NCBI GenBank assembly: GCA_963807675.1
Contig: CAWECP010000002.1
Coordinates: forward strand, 372,001-436,000
Source of the DNA: Bog-473 sp963807675
GTDB lineage: Bacteria > Actinomycetota > Acidimicrobiia > Acidimicrobiales > RAAP-2
DNA length: 64,000 bases
Reading direction: 5' to 3'
The position numbers and the translations under genes were made by a program. The notes under the pieces are model-generated. The model had not been told where the DNA came from, did not search any database, and was given only the letters and a program-made list of their open reading frames with translations. Each line of letters begins with the position of its first letter. The stretch's first letter is position 1. Shown here piece by piece: positions 17,574 to 26,730 of the stretch.

Positions 17574-18775
17574 GGGATGCGGACGGGCATCTTCTCCCAC
17601 CCCCGCACGGTGGAGGTGCGGGCCTGCACGGCGTTGTCGTAGTCGACCTCCCACTCCGGGAATCGCTGCAACACTTCCTCGAGCGCGATGCGGGCCTCGA
17701 GGCGGGCCAGGTGCGCGCCCAGGCAGAAGTGGATGCCGTAACCGAAGCTCAGGTGGCGCCCCACCTTCCGCGTGATGTCGAAGCGGTCCGGGTCCTCGAA
17801 CTGGCGCTCGTCCCGGTTGGCCGACCCGTTGATGATCACCATGACGCTGCCTGCCGGCACGGTCTGGCCCTGGTGCTCGACGTCCTTGGTGACGTAGCGG
17901 GCTTGGACCGGGGACGGGGCCTCGTAGCGCAGGAGCTCCTCGACCGCGTTCGGGATCAGCGCCGGCTCGGCGGCCAGCGCCTTGCGCTGGTCGGGGTGCT
18001 CGGCCAGCAGCTTGGCCGCCCAGCCGATCAGGCGGGTCGTGGTCTCGTTCCCGGCGCCGGCGAGCAGGGTGATGTACCCCAGGATCTCGTCGCGCGTGAG
18101 CGTGCGCGTCGTGCCGTGCTCGTCGGTGAACTCGGCGTTGAGCAACTCGGTCATCAGGTCGTCCGAGGGGTTCTCGACCCGCCAGTCGATGTACGCCCCG
18201 TAGTCATCTGCTGCCTCTTCCCTGGTGGAGAGGTCGAGTCCGGCACCGGGCATCACGCCCTCGTCGAGCCGGAGGTTGTCGTCCATGTGCTCCCGGAGCT
18301 TCTCCTGGTCCTCCTCGGGGATTCCGAGCAGCATGCCGATCGTGCGCATTGGGATCTCCACGCCGAGGTCGGCGATGAAGTCGAAACCGCCCGCGCCGAT
18401 CAGCGGGTCGAGCTTGCGGGCGGCGTAGGCACGGACCTGTGGCTCGATCTCGGCCATGCGCCTCGGCGTGAACACCCGGCTCATGAGCCCGCGGTGCAGG
18501 TCGTGATCCGGCGGGTCCTCGAAGATGAACAAGCCGGGCGGCATCTCCATGTCCGTCTTGATGAGCTCGAGCACCGAGCCCTTGGCGGAGCTGTACGTCT
18601 GCCACTCGACGAAGCAGCGCTCGACGTCCTCGTAGCGGCTGATCGCGTAGAAATCGTACTTCTCGTTGTAGTAGAGCGGGGCCTCGTCGCGGAGGCGCTT
18701 CCACACGGGGTACGGGTCGGCGTCGATGGCGAAGTCGTAGGGGTCGTAGTAGACGTCGGACGCAGTCGTGGCCAT
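17570..18775 (-). CDS. Cytochrome P450
   Basis: This 401-aa soluble class I bacterial P450 hydroxylates an unidentified hydrophobic substrate, needing external ferredoxin and reductase. The I-helix oxygen-activation motif is AGAGNETTTRLIGW, the K-helix ExxR is EELLRYEAP, and the haem loop is FGYGIHFCLGAHLAR with Cys351 as ligand. It is clearly a paralogue of the broken P450 at 36.6-37.8 kb: both share VYYDPYD near the start, LHRGLMSRVFTP/MHRGLMSRVFTP and the ending TSTVRGWE(K/R)MP. It is first in a two-gene unit with the overlapping enoyl-CoA hydratase and diverges from an acyl-CoA synthetase gene across a spacer with an inverted repeat. No ferredoxin gene is adjacent. Confidence 0.93.
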   Translation of the reverse strand: MATTASDVYYDPYDFAIDADPYPVWKRLRDEAPLYYNEKYDFYAISRYEDVERCFVEWQTYSSAKGSVLELIKTDMEMPPGLFIFEDPPDHDLHRGLMSRVFTPRRMAEIEPQVRAYAARKLDPLIGAGGFDFIADLGVEIPMRTIGMLLGIPEEDQEKLREHMDDNLRLDEGVMPGAGLDLSTREEAADDYGAYIDWRVENPSDDLMTELLNAEFTDEHGTTRTLTRDEILGYITLLAGAGNETTTRLIGWAAKLLAEHPDQRKALAAEPALIPNAVEELLRYEAPSPVQARYVTKDVEHQGQTVPAGSVMVIINGSANRDERQFEDPDRFDITRKVGRHLSFGYGIHFCLGAHLARLEARIALEEVLQRFPEWEVDYDNAVQARTSTVRGWEKMPVRIP

Positions 18776-18811
18776 CTCGTTCTCCCTTGCGTGGTGAGTG
18801 ACCGGGAATCT

Positions 18812-18827
18812 TCACAGCTCTTTGTGA
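18812..18827. promoter_or_regulatory. Inverted repeat TCACA-N6-TGTGA in divergent P450/acyl-CoA synthetase spacer
   Basis: The 16-bp element TCACAGCTCTTTGTGA has perfect 5-bp arms separated by six bases and lies 37 bases ahead of the P450 start, between the two divergent genes (18776-18899). The arms have the order opposite to a canonical CRP site (TGTGA-N6-TCACA). It is a plausible operator for an unidentified dimeric regulator; an adjacent A+T-richer stretch (18839-18860) could hold promoter elements. Confidence 0.35.
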
Positions 18828-18899
18828 GGACGCTCGCTGAAAGTAACATTATCTCGTGACAAGAGCCTCGTTCTCACTCCTTGGCGCCCAGCTGGCCGG

Positions 18900-20558
18900 G
18901 TGCTCCCTATGAGCGCGACCTCAGGCGAATCGGCCCCGTGGCCGTCCATCCCGGCCATGCTCGCCGGCTCGGCCGAGCGCTTTGGCGACTTGGTGGCGGT
19001 TCGGGACGGAGATACCTCGCTGACCTACCCCGAACTGGCCCTGGCCGCCCGCCACTTCGCCGCTGCCCTGGTCGAGTCCGGCGTCGAGCCGGGCGATCGG
19101 GTGGCCATCTGGTGCTTCAACTGCGTCGAGTGGGTCGTCGCCGTGCTGGGCCTCTTCTCGGCCGGGGCCGTGCTGGTCCCGGTCAACACGAGGTTCAAGG
19201 GTCCCGAGGCGGCGGACATTCTGGCGCGCAGCGGGGCCCGGGCCCTGGTGACCGTGACCGACTTCCTCGACACCGACTACGTGGCCATGCTCGAGGCCGC
19301 GGGCGCGCCGCTGCCGGCGCTCGAAACCGTCGTCGTCGCCCACGGCCCGGCCACCGGCGGCGCCCTCCCCTGGCGGGACTTCCTCGACCGCGCCACCTCA
19401 GAGTCGTTGGCCGAGGCCGAGCGCCGAAGCGCCGCACTCACCCCCGACGACCCCTCGGACATCCTCTTCACCTCGGGGACGACGGGGGTACCCAAAGGGC
19501 GTCGTGATGACGCACGGCCGCACCCTGATCGTGGCCACCGACTGGGTGGCCATGACCGGGTTGCGTGCCGGGGACGTCTACCTGCAGGTCAATCCCTACT
19601 TCCACATGTTCGGCTTCAAGGCCGGCATCCTGGCCAGCGTCGCCGCCGGCGCCACCATGCTCCCCGAGCCCGTGTTCGACGTGGAGCGGGTGCTGGCCCG
19701 CGTCGGGTCCGAGCACGTCACCGTGCTGCCCGGAGCGCCCACCCTCTACCAGGCCATCCTCGACCACCCGACGCGCCAGGACCACGACCTCTCGAGCCTG
19801 CGCGTGGCGGTGACCGGCGCCGCCGACATCCCCGTCGAGCTCATCCGCCGGGTGCACGCCGAACTTCCGTTCTCCACGATCGTCACCGGCTACGGGCTCA
19901 CCGAGGGCGGTACCGCGTGCGCCACCGCCGAAGGGGGACGACGTCGAGACCATCGCCACCACTGTCGGGCGGGCCCGTCCCGGCTTCGAGATGCGCATCG
20001 TCGGCGAGGGCGACCGCGAACGTCGGGACCGGCGAGGCGGGCGAGGTCCTGCTGCGCGGCGGCAGCGTCATGGCCGGCTACCTGGACGACCCCGAGGAGA
20101 CGGCCAAGGTGCTCTCGCCCGACGGCTGGTTGCGCACCGGCGATCTCGGCGTCATCGATGACGCGGGTCGCCTGCGCATCGTCGGCCGCGTCAAGGACAT
20201 GTTCATCGTCGGCGGCTTCAACGCCTACCCCGCCGAGATCGAGAACGCCCTCCTGCGCCACCCGGCGATACAGCAGGCGGCCGTCATCGGCATCCCCGAC
20301 CAGCGCCTGGGCGAGGTCGGCATGGCGTTCGTCGTGGTGTCCGGGGACGTGTCCGAAGCCGACATCATCGCCTGGAGCCGCGAGCAGATGGCCAACTACA
20401 AGGTGCCGCGGGCCGTGGAGATCGTGGACGCCCTCCCGGTGAACGCCACCGGCAAGGTGATGAAGGACGAGCTGCGTCAGCGGGCAACGGCGTCGCAGGC
20501 GCGCAGAAGGGCGCGTCCGCATGACCGATTCCGAACGCAGCGGCCTGCAGTCCGCTGA
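18900..20558 (+). CDS. Acyl-CoA synthetase (FadD3-like adenylate-forming enzyme), frame-interrupted
   Basis: A class I adenylate-forming enzyme of about 530 aa activates a carboxylic acid to its CoA thioester. The first part (GTG 18900 or ATG 18909) has PSIPAMLAGSAERFGD and the P-loop ILFTSGTTGVPKG; the middle is in another frame from about 19497 (MTHGRTLIVATDW, YGLTEGG), and the last third returns to the first frame (MAGYLDDPEETAKV, GWLRTGDLGVIDD, DMFIVGGFNAYPAEIE, catalytic Lys in NATGKVMKDELR). Three extra bases near 19495 (CCCAAAGGG), 19935 (AAGGGGGAC) and about 20014 explain all shifts. Sequence style resembles FadD3 and FadD17-type ligases used in steroid-ring or side-chain breakdown, but substrate is unproven. 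The end may overlap the following CoA-transferase start at 20521. Confidence 0.8.
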   Translation: MLPMSATSGESAPWPSIPAMLAGSAERFGDLVAVRDGDTSLTYPELALAARHFAAALVESGVEPGDRVAIWCFNCVEWVVAVLGLFSAGAVLVPVNTRFKGPEAADILARSGARALVTVTDFLDTDYVAMLEAAGAPLPALETVVVAHGPATGGALPWRDFLDRATSESLAEAERRSAALTPDDPSDILFTSGTTGVPKGRRDDARPHPDRGHRLGGHDRVACRGRLPAGQSLLPHVRLQGRHPGQRRRRRHHAPRARVRRGAGAGPRRVRARHRAARSAHPLPGHPRPPDAPGPRPLEPARGGDRRRRHPRRAHPPGARRTSVLHDRHRLRAHRGRYRVRHRRRGTTSRPSPPLSGGPVPASRCASSARATANVGTGEAGEVLLRGGSVMAGYLDDPEETAKVLSPDGWLRTGDLGVIDDAGRLRIVGRVKDMFIVGGFNAYPAEIENALLRHPAIQQAAVIGIPDQRLGEVGMAFVVVSGDVSEADIIAWSREQMANYKVPRAVEIVDALPVNATGKVMKDELRQRATASQARRRARPHDRFRTQRPAVR

Positions 20559-21758
20559 GCGGCCTGCGGGTGGTCGAGCTCGGGGTGTGGGTGGCCGCGC
20601 CCGTCGGCGGCGGCCCTGCTGGCCGACTGGGGCGCCGACGTCATCAAGGTGGAGCCGCCGACGGGCGATCCGATGCGCAACGTGTTCGGGTCGTTCGGGG
20701 ATCGGCGGCGACGACTTCCCCAACCCGGCCTTCGCCCAGGACAACCGGGGCAAGCGCAGCGTCGTCCTCGACCTGCGCCAGCCGGAGGCCCGGCGACCAG
20801 CTCGAAGCAGCTCCTCGCGACCGCCGACGTCTTCCTCACGCAACCTGCGCCCGGACGCGCTCGACGGGCTCGGCCTGGAGCCCGAGGCCACGGTGGCCCG
20901 CCACCCCCGTCTGGTCTACTGCAGCATCAGCGGGTACGGGCTGCGCGGGCGAGGACCGCAACCGCCCGGCCTACGACATCGGCGCCTTCTGGGCCCGCTC
21001 CGGCCTGTCGGTCCAGATGGCCACCAACGCCGAAGGGGTGCCGCTCAACGCCCGCGGCGGCATCGGCGACCACATCACCGGCCTGGCCGCGCTGGCCGGG
21101 CTCCTGGCCGCGGTGCTCGAGCAGCGCCAGACCGGGCGCGGCCGGGTGGTCGAGGTGTCGCTCCTGCGCACCGGCGCCTACGTCCTCGGGTGGGACCTGG
21201 GCCTGCAGGCCACCCTGGGCAAGGTGGCGCCGGGCCGAGGCGCGGCACGGGAATCAGACCCCGCTGATGAACTCGTACCGGGCCAAGGACGGGCGCTGGT
21301 TCTTCTTCACCGGCCTGGAGGCCGATCGCCACATCGACGCGGTCTACCGGGCCCTCGGGCCGCGAGGACTGCTCGAGGACCCTCGCTTCGCCGACGCCGC
21401 GGGCATCTGCGCAAGCAACCGCACCGAGGTCATCGCCGTGCTCGACGAGATCATCGGCGCAGCGAGCCCCTCGTCGTGTGGGCCGAGCGCTTCGAACGCG
21501 AGGGCGTGTGGTGGGCGCCGGCGCAGACGCCGGCCGAGGTGGTCGAGGACCCGCAGCTGTTGGCCAACGACGGGATCGTGGAGTTGACGGAGCGAGGCGG
21601 ACGGGGCCGTCGCAGCGCTCGGTCAACGGCCCGGTCAGCTTCTCCGACGTCGCCCGTCGCCACCGCACGCGCCGGCGCCGCGCCTGGGCGAGCACACCGA
21701 CGAGGTGCTGGCCGAGCTGGCCGCAGCGCCGAGGCGACGCTGCGGCCCTCAGGCCTGA
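20521..21758 (+). CDS. CaiB/BaiF family III CoA-transferase, frame-interrupted
   Basis: A family III CoA-transferase of about 400 aa is readable only by changing frame many times. Pieces in order: GLRVVELGVWVA, LLADWGADVIKVEPPTGDP, FAQDNRGKRSVVLDLRQPEA, LRPDALDGLG, RPAYDIGAFWARSGL (the conserved Asp after Tyr is the expected catalytic acyl acceptor), GDHITGLAALAGLLAAVLEQ, NSYRAKDGRWFFFTGLE and WWAPAQTPAEVVEDPQLLAN. Extra single bases are identifiable at about 20600, 20700, 20793, 20805, 20841 and 20947. Such enzymes move CoA between an acyl-CoA and a free acid. Its TGA (21756-21758) shares the palindrome TCAGGCCTGA with the stop codon of the converging acyl-CoA dehydrogenase. Confidence 0.78.
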
Positions 21759-22939
21759 CCGCGGGCCCGGGCCAGCAGGCCCCGGGCGATCACCAGCCGC
21801 TGGATCTCGTTGGTCCCCTCGCCGATCACCATCAGCGGCGCGTCGCGGTAGTAGCGCTCGACCGGGAAATCGGTCGTGTAGCCGACGCCGCCGTGGATCC
21901 GCATGGCCTCGGTGCCCAGCTCGAGCGCGGTCTCGCTGGCGAACAGCTTGGCCATGCCGGCCTCGACGTCGCAGCGCAGGCCCGGCCCTTGCGCTCGGCG
22001 GCGTTGCGGGTCAGCAGGCGGGCCGCCTCCAGCCGGGTGGCCATGTCGGCCAGCTTGAGCTGGATGGCCTGGTGCTCGCCGATGGGCTTGCCCAAGGTCT
22101 CGCGCTGCTGGGCGTAGGCCAGGGCGGCGTCGAAGGCGGCCCGGGCCACGCCCACCGCCCGGGCGGCGATGTTGATCCGGCCCACCTCGAGCACGCTGAG
22201 GATCTGCGGCAGGCCCCGGCCGGCCTCGCCGATGAGGTTGGCCGGCGGGGATGCGGTGGTCGGCGTAGGCCATCTCGACCGTCTCGACGCCCCGGTAGCC
22301 GAGCTTGCCGACGTGCTTGCTGACCGAGATCCCCTCGAACTGCGGTCCCGGCTCCTTCTCGACGATGAAGGCGGAGATGCCCTCCTCGGTCCGGGCGGCC
22401 AAGGGCGACGATGGCCGGCGCGCTCGCCGTTGGTGACCCACGCCTTGGTGCCGTTGAGCACGTACTCGTCGCCGTCGCGCTGGGCCCGGCAGGAGATGTT
22501 GCGGGTGTCGCTGCCCGGCATCGGGCTCGGACAGCGACAGGGCGCCCCGCCGCTCGCCCGACGCCATGGCGGGGAGCCAGCGCTGCTTCTGCTCCTCGGT
22601 CCCGTGCGTCATGATCAGCGTGGCCGCCATGGTGTGGGTGTTGACGATGCCGGTCAGGCTCATCCACCCGTAGGCCAGCTCCTCGATGACGCCGATGTAG
22701 GTCAAGAGGTCGAGACCGAGGCCGCCGTAGGCCTCGGGGATGGTGACGCCGAAGAGGCCGAGGTCGCGCATCTGCTCGACGATGTCGGCCGGGAAGCGGT
22801 CGTCGCGCTCGAGGTCGGAGGCGACCGGGATGACCTCGCGGGCCACGAACTGGCGGACGGTCTCGATGATCTCGGACCGGACGTCCTCGTCGGTCGCTGC
22901 CTGGTTCGTCCCGGTCACGCCGGTGACCGCCTTCCTCAT
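21749..22939 (-). CDS. Acyl-CoA dehydrogenase with canonical catalytic Glu, frame-interrupted
   Basis: An acyl-CoA dehydrogenase of about 390 aa introduces an alpha,beta double bond using FAD. From ATG 22939: REVIPVASDLERDDRFP, LFGVTIPEAYGGLGLD, SLSEPDAGSDT (flavin-contact loop, interrupted), DEYVLNGTKAWVTNGE, ILSVLEVGRINIAARAVG, YAQQRETLGKPIGEHQAIQ, CDVEAGMAKLFASE, RIHGGVGYTTDFPVERYYRD and GEGTNEIQRLVIAR. The Glu before Gly-Thr in GEGTNEI is the standard catalytic base position. Frames are restored by removing one base at about 22519, 22418, 22402, 22262 and two near 21990. It converges on the CoA-transferase and diverges from an acyl-CoA synthetase gene. Confidence 0.82.
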   Translation of the reverse strand: MRKAVTGVTGTNQAATDEDVRSEIIETVRQFVAREVIPVASDLERDDRFPADIVEQMRDLGLFGVTIPEAYGGLGLDLLTYIGVIEELAYGWMSLTGIVNTHTMAATLIMTHGTEEQKQRWLPAMASGERRGALSLSEPDAGQRHPQHLLPGPARRRRVRAQRHQGVGHQRRARRPSSPLAARTEEGISAFIVEKEPGPQFEGISVSKHVGKLGYRGVETVEMAYADHRIPAGQPHRRGRPGPAADPQRARGGPDQHRRPGGGRGPGRLRRRPGLRPAARDLGQAHRRAPGHPAQAGRHGHPAGGGPPADPQRRRAQGPGLRCDVEAGMAKLFASETALELGTEAMRIHGGVGYTTDFPVERYYRDAPLMVIGEGTNEIQRLVIARGLLARARGQA

Positions 22940-22994
22940 GGCGAGAAGCCTACATCTTCATTCGTGTTGACGCTCGATCTCAATTCGGAGAAGA

Positions 22995-24545
22995 ATGTTT
23001 CCGATGGCCACGGGCCTCATGCACGCGGGCTCGAGCGGCCGCGCTCCGGTTTCGCGATCATGTCGCCGTTCTGGCGGGCGACGAGCGCTGGTCCTTCGCC
23101 GAGCTGGATCGGGCCGGCAACGCCTTCGGCGCGCCACTGGTCGCCCGGGGCGTCGGCGCCGGCGACCGGGTGGCCGTGATGATGGCCAACCGGCCGGAGT
23201 TCGTCGTGGCGGTCCACGCGCGTCAGCAAGCTCGGGGCGGCCGCCGGTGCTGCTGAGCCCGGCCTGGAAGGCCGCTCGAGGTCGGCCACGCCTTCGGCCT
23301 GACCGGCACCGGTCCACGCCGTGGCCGACGGCGACGGCGCCGGCGCTGCTGGCCGACGCACTCGGCGCCGAGGCGGGTGATCGACCTCGACGACGCCTGA
23401 GGCGGCAGCCGTCATCGACCGGACGGTACCGTGCCGGCCAGCCCGATGCCGCGGTCGGCGACGACCGACGAGGCCGTGCTGGTCTTCAGCTCGGGCACCA
23501 CCGGACCTCCCCAAGGCGGTGCGCCACACCCACGGCTCCATGGGCTTGGCCACCGCGCACTGGTGCCTGCGCCCTCGGCCTCGGCCACGACGACCGGTTC
23601 CAGGTGGCCACGCCGCCGTCGCACATCCTCGGGCTGCTCAACCTGCTGGCCGCCGCGGCGGCCGGGGCCACGCGTCCGGCTGCACCGGCGCTTCGACCTC
23701 GACGAGGTGCTGCACCGCATCGAGGACGAGCGGATGACGCTCGAGATGGCGGTGGCGCCCGATCGCGCTGGCCCTGGCCAACCACCCCGACCTCGAGCGC
23801 TACGACCTGTCGTCGCTGCGCTACATCATGTGGGGCGCCACGCCGGTGACGCGAGAGCGTGGCCGAGGCCGTGACCGAGCGCACCGGCGTGCGCTGGCTG
23901 CCGGCCTACGGCGCCAGCGAGGTGCCGGTGATCGCCGCCAACCCGGTCGAGCGCCCCGAGGCGCTGGCGGCTCGACTCGGCCGGGCTGCCGGTCGGCGAC
24001 GTCGAGCTGCGGGTCGCCGACCTCGACACCGGTGCGGTCCTGCCGCCGGGCGAGATCGGCGAGATCCAGGTGCGCAGCCCATCGGTCATGGCCGGGTACC
24101 TGCCCGACGAGCGCCACGGCCGACGCCTTCGCCGACGGCTGGTACCGCACCGGCGACGTCGGCTGGCTCGAGCCGGAGGGCTGGGTCCACCTCACCGACC
24201 GGTCGAAGGAGATGATCAAGGTGAACGGGTTCCAGGTGGCGCCGGCCGAGATCGAGGCCGTGCTGCACGGCCATCCCGGCCGTGCTCGACTGCGCCGTGT
24301 TCGGCGTGCCCGACGAGCGGGCCGGCGAGGTGCCGGTGGCCGCCGTGCAGCTCGACCCGGCGCCGCCGTCGCCGCCGAGCGAGCTGCAGCAGCTGGTGGC
24401 CGACTCGCTGGCCACCTACAAGCAGCCTGCACCACGTGGTGGTCGTCGACGCCATCCCGCGGCTGCCCTCGGGCAAGGTGCTGCGCCGCACGCTGCGCGA
24501 CGAATGGGCGCCGCCGCTCGCCGCGCGCCGGCGCAGACCGGCTGA
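22995..24545 (+). CDS. Acyl-CoA synthetase (AMP-forming), frame-interrupted
   Basis: A second adenylate-forming acyl-CoA ligase, about 500 aa, begins at ATG 22995 or 23004 and stops at TGA 24543-24545. Conserved parts are SFAELDRAGNAFG, GDRVAVMMANRPEFVVAV, the P-loop FSSGTT(G) at about 23490, MGLATAHW, LRYIMWGATPVT, LPAYGASEVPV, GWYRTGDVGWLEPEGWVHL, DRSKEMIKVNGFQVAPAEIE and PSGKVLRRTLRDEW with the catalytic Lys. At least eight single extra bases (for example about 23222, 23276, 23384, 23512 and 23572) break the frame. The stop overlaps the next ATG (TGATG), indicating an operon with the paired acyl-CoA dehydrogenases and enoyl-CoA hydratase downstream. Confidence 0.78.
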
Positions 24546-25589
24546 TGGACGTCCGCCTCTCGCCCGAGCAGGCGGCGCTGCGCGACTCCGCGGCCCAGGT
24601 GGTCGACCGGCTCGGCCCACACGACCGTCGGCGAGCTCGACGACGCCGAGCGGACGGCCAAGCTCGACGCCGCCGTCGACCGCGTCGGGCTGGCGCGAGC
24701 TGCGGACCGCCGCGGACGACGGGGGCCCCTGGCGTCGGGCGTGGAGGTGGCCATCGTCGCCGAGGAGCTGGGCCGCGGCCTGGCCGACGCCGCCTTCCTC
24801 GGGCCGACGCTGGCCGCCGAGCTCCGCCGCCTGGCCGGTGCGCCGCCGACGCCGGACGCCGCGAAACCGTGGCGCTCGCGCCCGACCTCTCCGCTCGCCG
24901 ACAGCCGCGGTCGGACGGTGCGCGTCCGAGCGGCGCCGTGGCCATCGACGCCCGGGGCTGCGGCGACGCGCCCTCGTCGCTCGTGCCCGGATGCCGGCGG
25001 GTACGCGCTGGGCGCGGTGGTCCTCGGCGCGGACCGCGGCCGGCCTCGACCTGACGCGGCCCACCGTCATGAGTCGGACCGCGGACGTCACCGCGTTGCC
25101 CGGTCAGACGGCGGACGCTCGACGCACGACGACGTTGCCACGCTGGACGGCCCTCGGCCTGGCCCTGGCCTGCGCCGATCTGGTCGGCATCATGCGCGGC
25201 GCGGTGCACCTGGCCACCGACTACGCCACGTCAGCGCGCGGCAGTACGGCGCCGCCATCGGCTCCTTCCAGGCCGTGCAGCACCTGCTGGCCGACGCCTT
25301 CGTGGCCATGGAGGGGTCGCGCAGCGTCGCCCTGCACGCCGCCTGGGCCGTCGACGCGCTGCCGGCCGCGGACGCGCTGGCCGCCGCGGCGGTGGCCAAG
25401 GCCTACTGCGCCCGGGCGGCTCGCGACGGTGTGCGAGACCGCCATCCAGGTGCACGGTGGCATCGGCAACACGTGGGAGTGCCTGGCCCACGTCTACCTC
25501 CGCGCGCGCCCTGCTCTCGACCGACATCCTCGGCGGTGTCGGGGCCAGCCTGGACCGGGTGCTGGCGCACTACGGGATCGGAGGTGACG
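24545..25589 (+). CDS. Acyl-CoA dehydrogenase, short divergent partner subunit, frame-interrupted
   Basis: This roughly 345-aa acyl-CoA-dehydrogenase-like protein starts at ATG 24545 (MDVRLSPEQAALRDSAAQVV). Other pieces are VAIVAEELGRGLADAAFLGP, ALGLALACADLVGIMRGAVH, QYGAAIGSFQAVQHLLADAF and ETAIQVHGGIGNTWECLAHV. The middle beta-domain is poorly conserved and the C-terminus lacks the Y-E-G-T catalytic motif, features of the minor subunit in actinobacterial heteromeric acyl-CoA dehydrogenases used in steroid side-chain degradation. It sits directly before a second, fuller acyl-CoA dehydrogenase gene, separated by only the ribosome site GGAGGTGACG. A heterotetramer is inferred from this arrangement. 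Several single extra bases shift the frame, and the exact stop is uncertain. Confidence 0.72.
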
Positions 25590-25591
25590 AT

Positions 25592-26730
25592 GGACTTCGG
25601 TGACTCGCCCGAGGAGGCGGCCTTCCGCCTGCGCCTGCGCGCACTGGCTGCAGGACAACAACCCCGGCCTGCCCGCCTTCGTCGACCGACGACGAGTACT
25701 GGGCGGGCGCAGGCGGCCTGGCACCGGTCGCTCTACGACGCCGGCTTCTTCGGCCTGTCGTGGCCGACCGAGATCGGCGGGCAGGGGCTGCCGACCGTCT
25801 ACGACGTGATCGTCGACGAGGAGCTGGCGCGCCGCCGGCGCGCCGCCGCGGCCCGAGCCTCGGCTATCTGGTGCAGGGCATCCTCGAGCACGGCAACGAC
25901 GACGTGCAGCAGCGCTTCCTGCCCGGGATCGTCAACGGGCGCGACCGGTGGTGCCAGGGCTTCAGCGAGCCCGACGCCGGCTCCGACCTGGCCTCGCTGC
26001 GGACCCGGGCCGAGCGCGACGGCGACGAGTACGTCATCACCGGCCACAAGGTGTGGACGAGCTACTCCGACGACGCCGACTGGTGCCTCGTCCTGGCCCG
26101 CACCGACCCCGACGTGGCCAAGCACCGGGGGATCTCCGCCTTCGCCGTGCCCATGCGCCAGCCCGGCATCGAGCAGCGGCCGCTCGCATGATCAACGGGA
26201 TCACCAAGGAGTTCGGCGAGGTGCTCTTCGACGGCGCCCGGGTCGCCGGCCGCCAACATGATCGGCGCACCCGGCGAGGGCTGGCGCCTGGCCATGACCG
26301 ATCGTCAGCCACGAGCGCGAGCCGGGCGAGCTCGGCTACGTCGCCCGCTACGGCAAGCTCGTCAACGAGCTGGCCCACGTCGTCGAGGCGGACCCCGGCC
26401 GCGTTCGGTCCCGAGCAGCATCGCGACCTGGGCTGGGCATCGTCGAGGTCGAGATGCTGCGCTGCCACGTCCGCCGGCGCCTGTCCGACCGCCTCGACGG
26501 GATCATCCCACGGTCCCGAAGGGCTCGGTCGACAAGCTGCTGATGACGTGGACCGAGCAGGCGGTCGGCCACGCCGCCCTGGCGATCGGCGGCATCGCGC
26601 CACGGCGGTGGGGACGACACCTGGCTGAAGGTGTATCTCTACAGCCGGGCCCAGAGCGTCATGGGCGGGACGTCGCAGATCCAACGAAATCTGGTCGCCA
26701 GCCGGATCTTGGAGCTGCCCGACCTCATGA
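25592..26730 (+). CDS. Acyl-CoA dehydrogenase, larger partner subunit, frame-interrupted
   Basis: About 380 aa, starting at ATG 25592 behind GGAGGTGACG. Visible segments: MDFGDSPEEAAFRLRLRA, LYDAGFFGLSWPTEIGGQGL, GYLVQGILEHGNDDVQQRFL, the flavin loop CQGFSEPDAGSDLASLRT, DEYVITGHKVWTSYSDDADW, EFGEVLFDGARV, GEGWRLAM and VMGGTSQIQRNLVASRILEL. The catalytic Glu of the Y-E-G-T position is Gly here (MGGTSQIQ), so the base must lie elsewhere, as in FadE-type steroid enzymes where it is on another helix. Its end probably overlaps the next ATG at 26727 (ATGA). Together with the preceding gene it likely forms one alpha/beta dehydrogenase. Confidence 0.77.

Noticed and set aside
18812..18827. Call as a CRP/cAMP receptor site
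   Set aside because: The arms are in reversed order to TGTGA-N6-TCACA, and no CRP gene is in the window.
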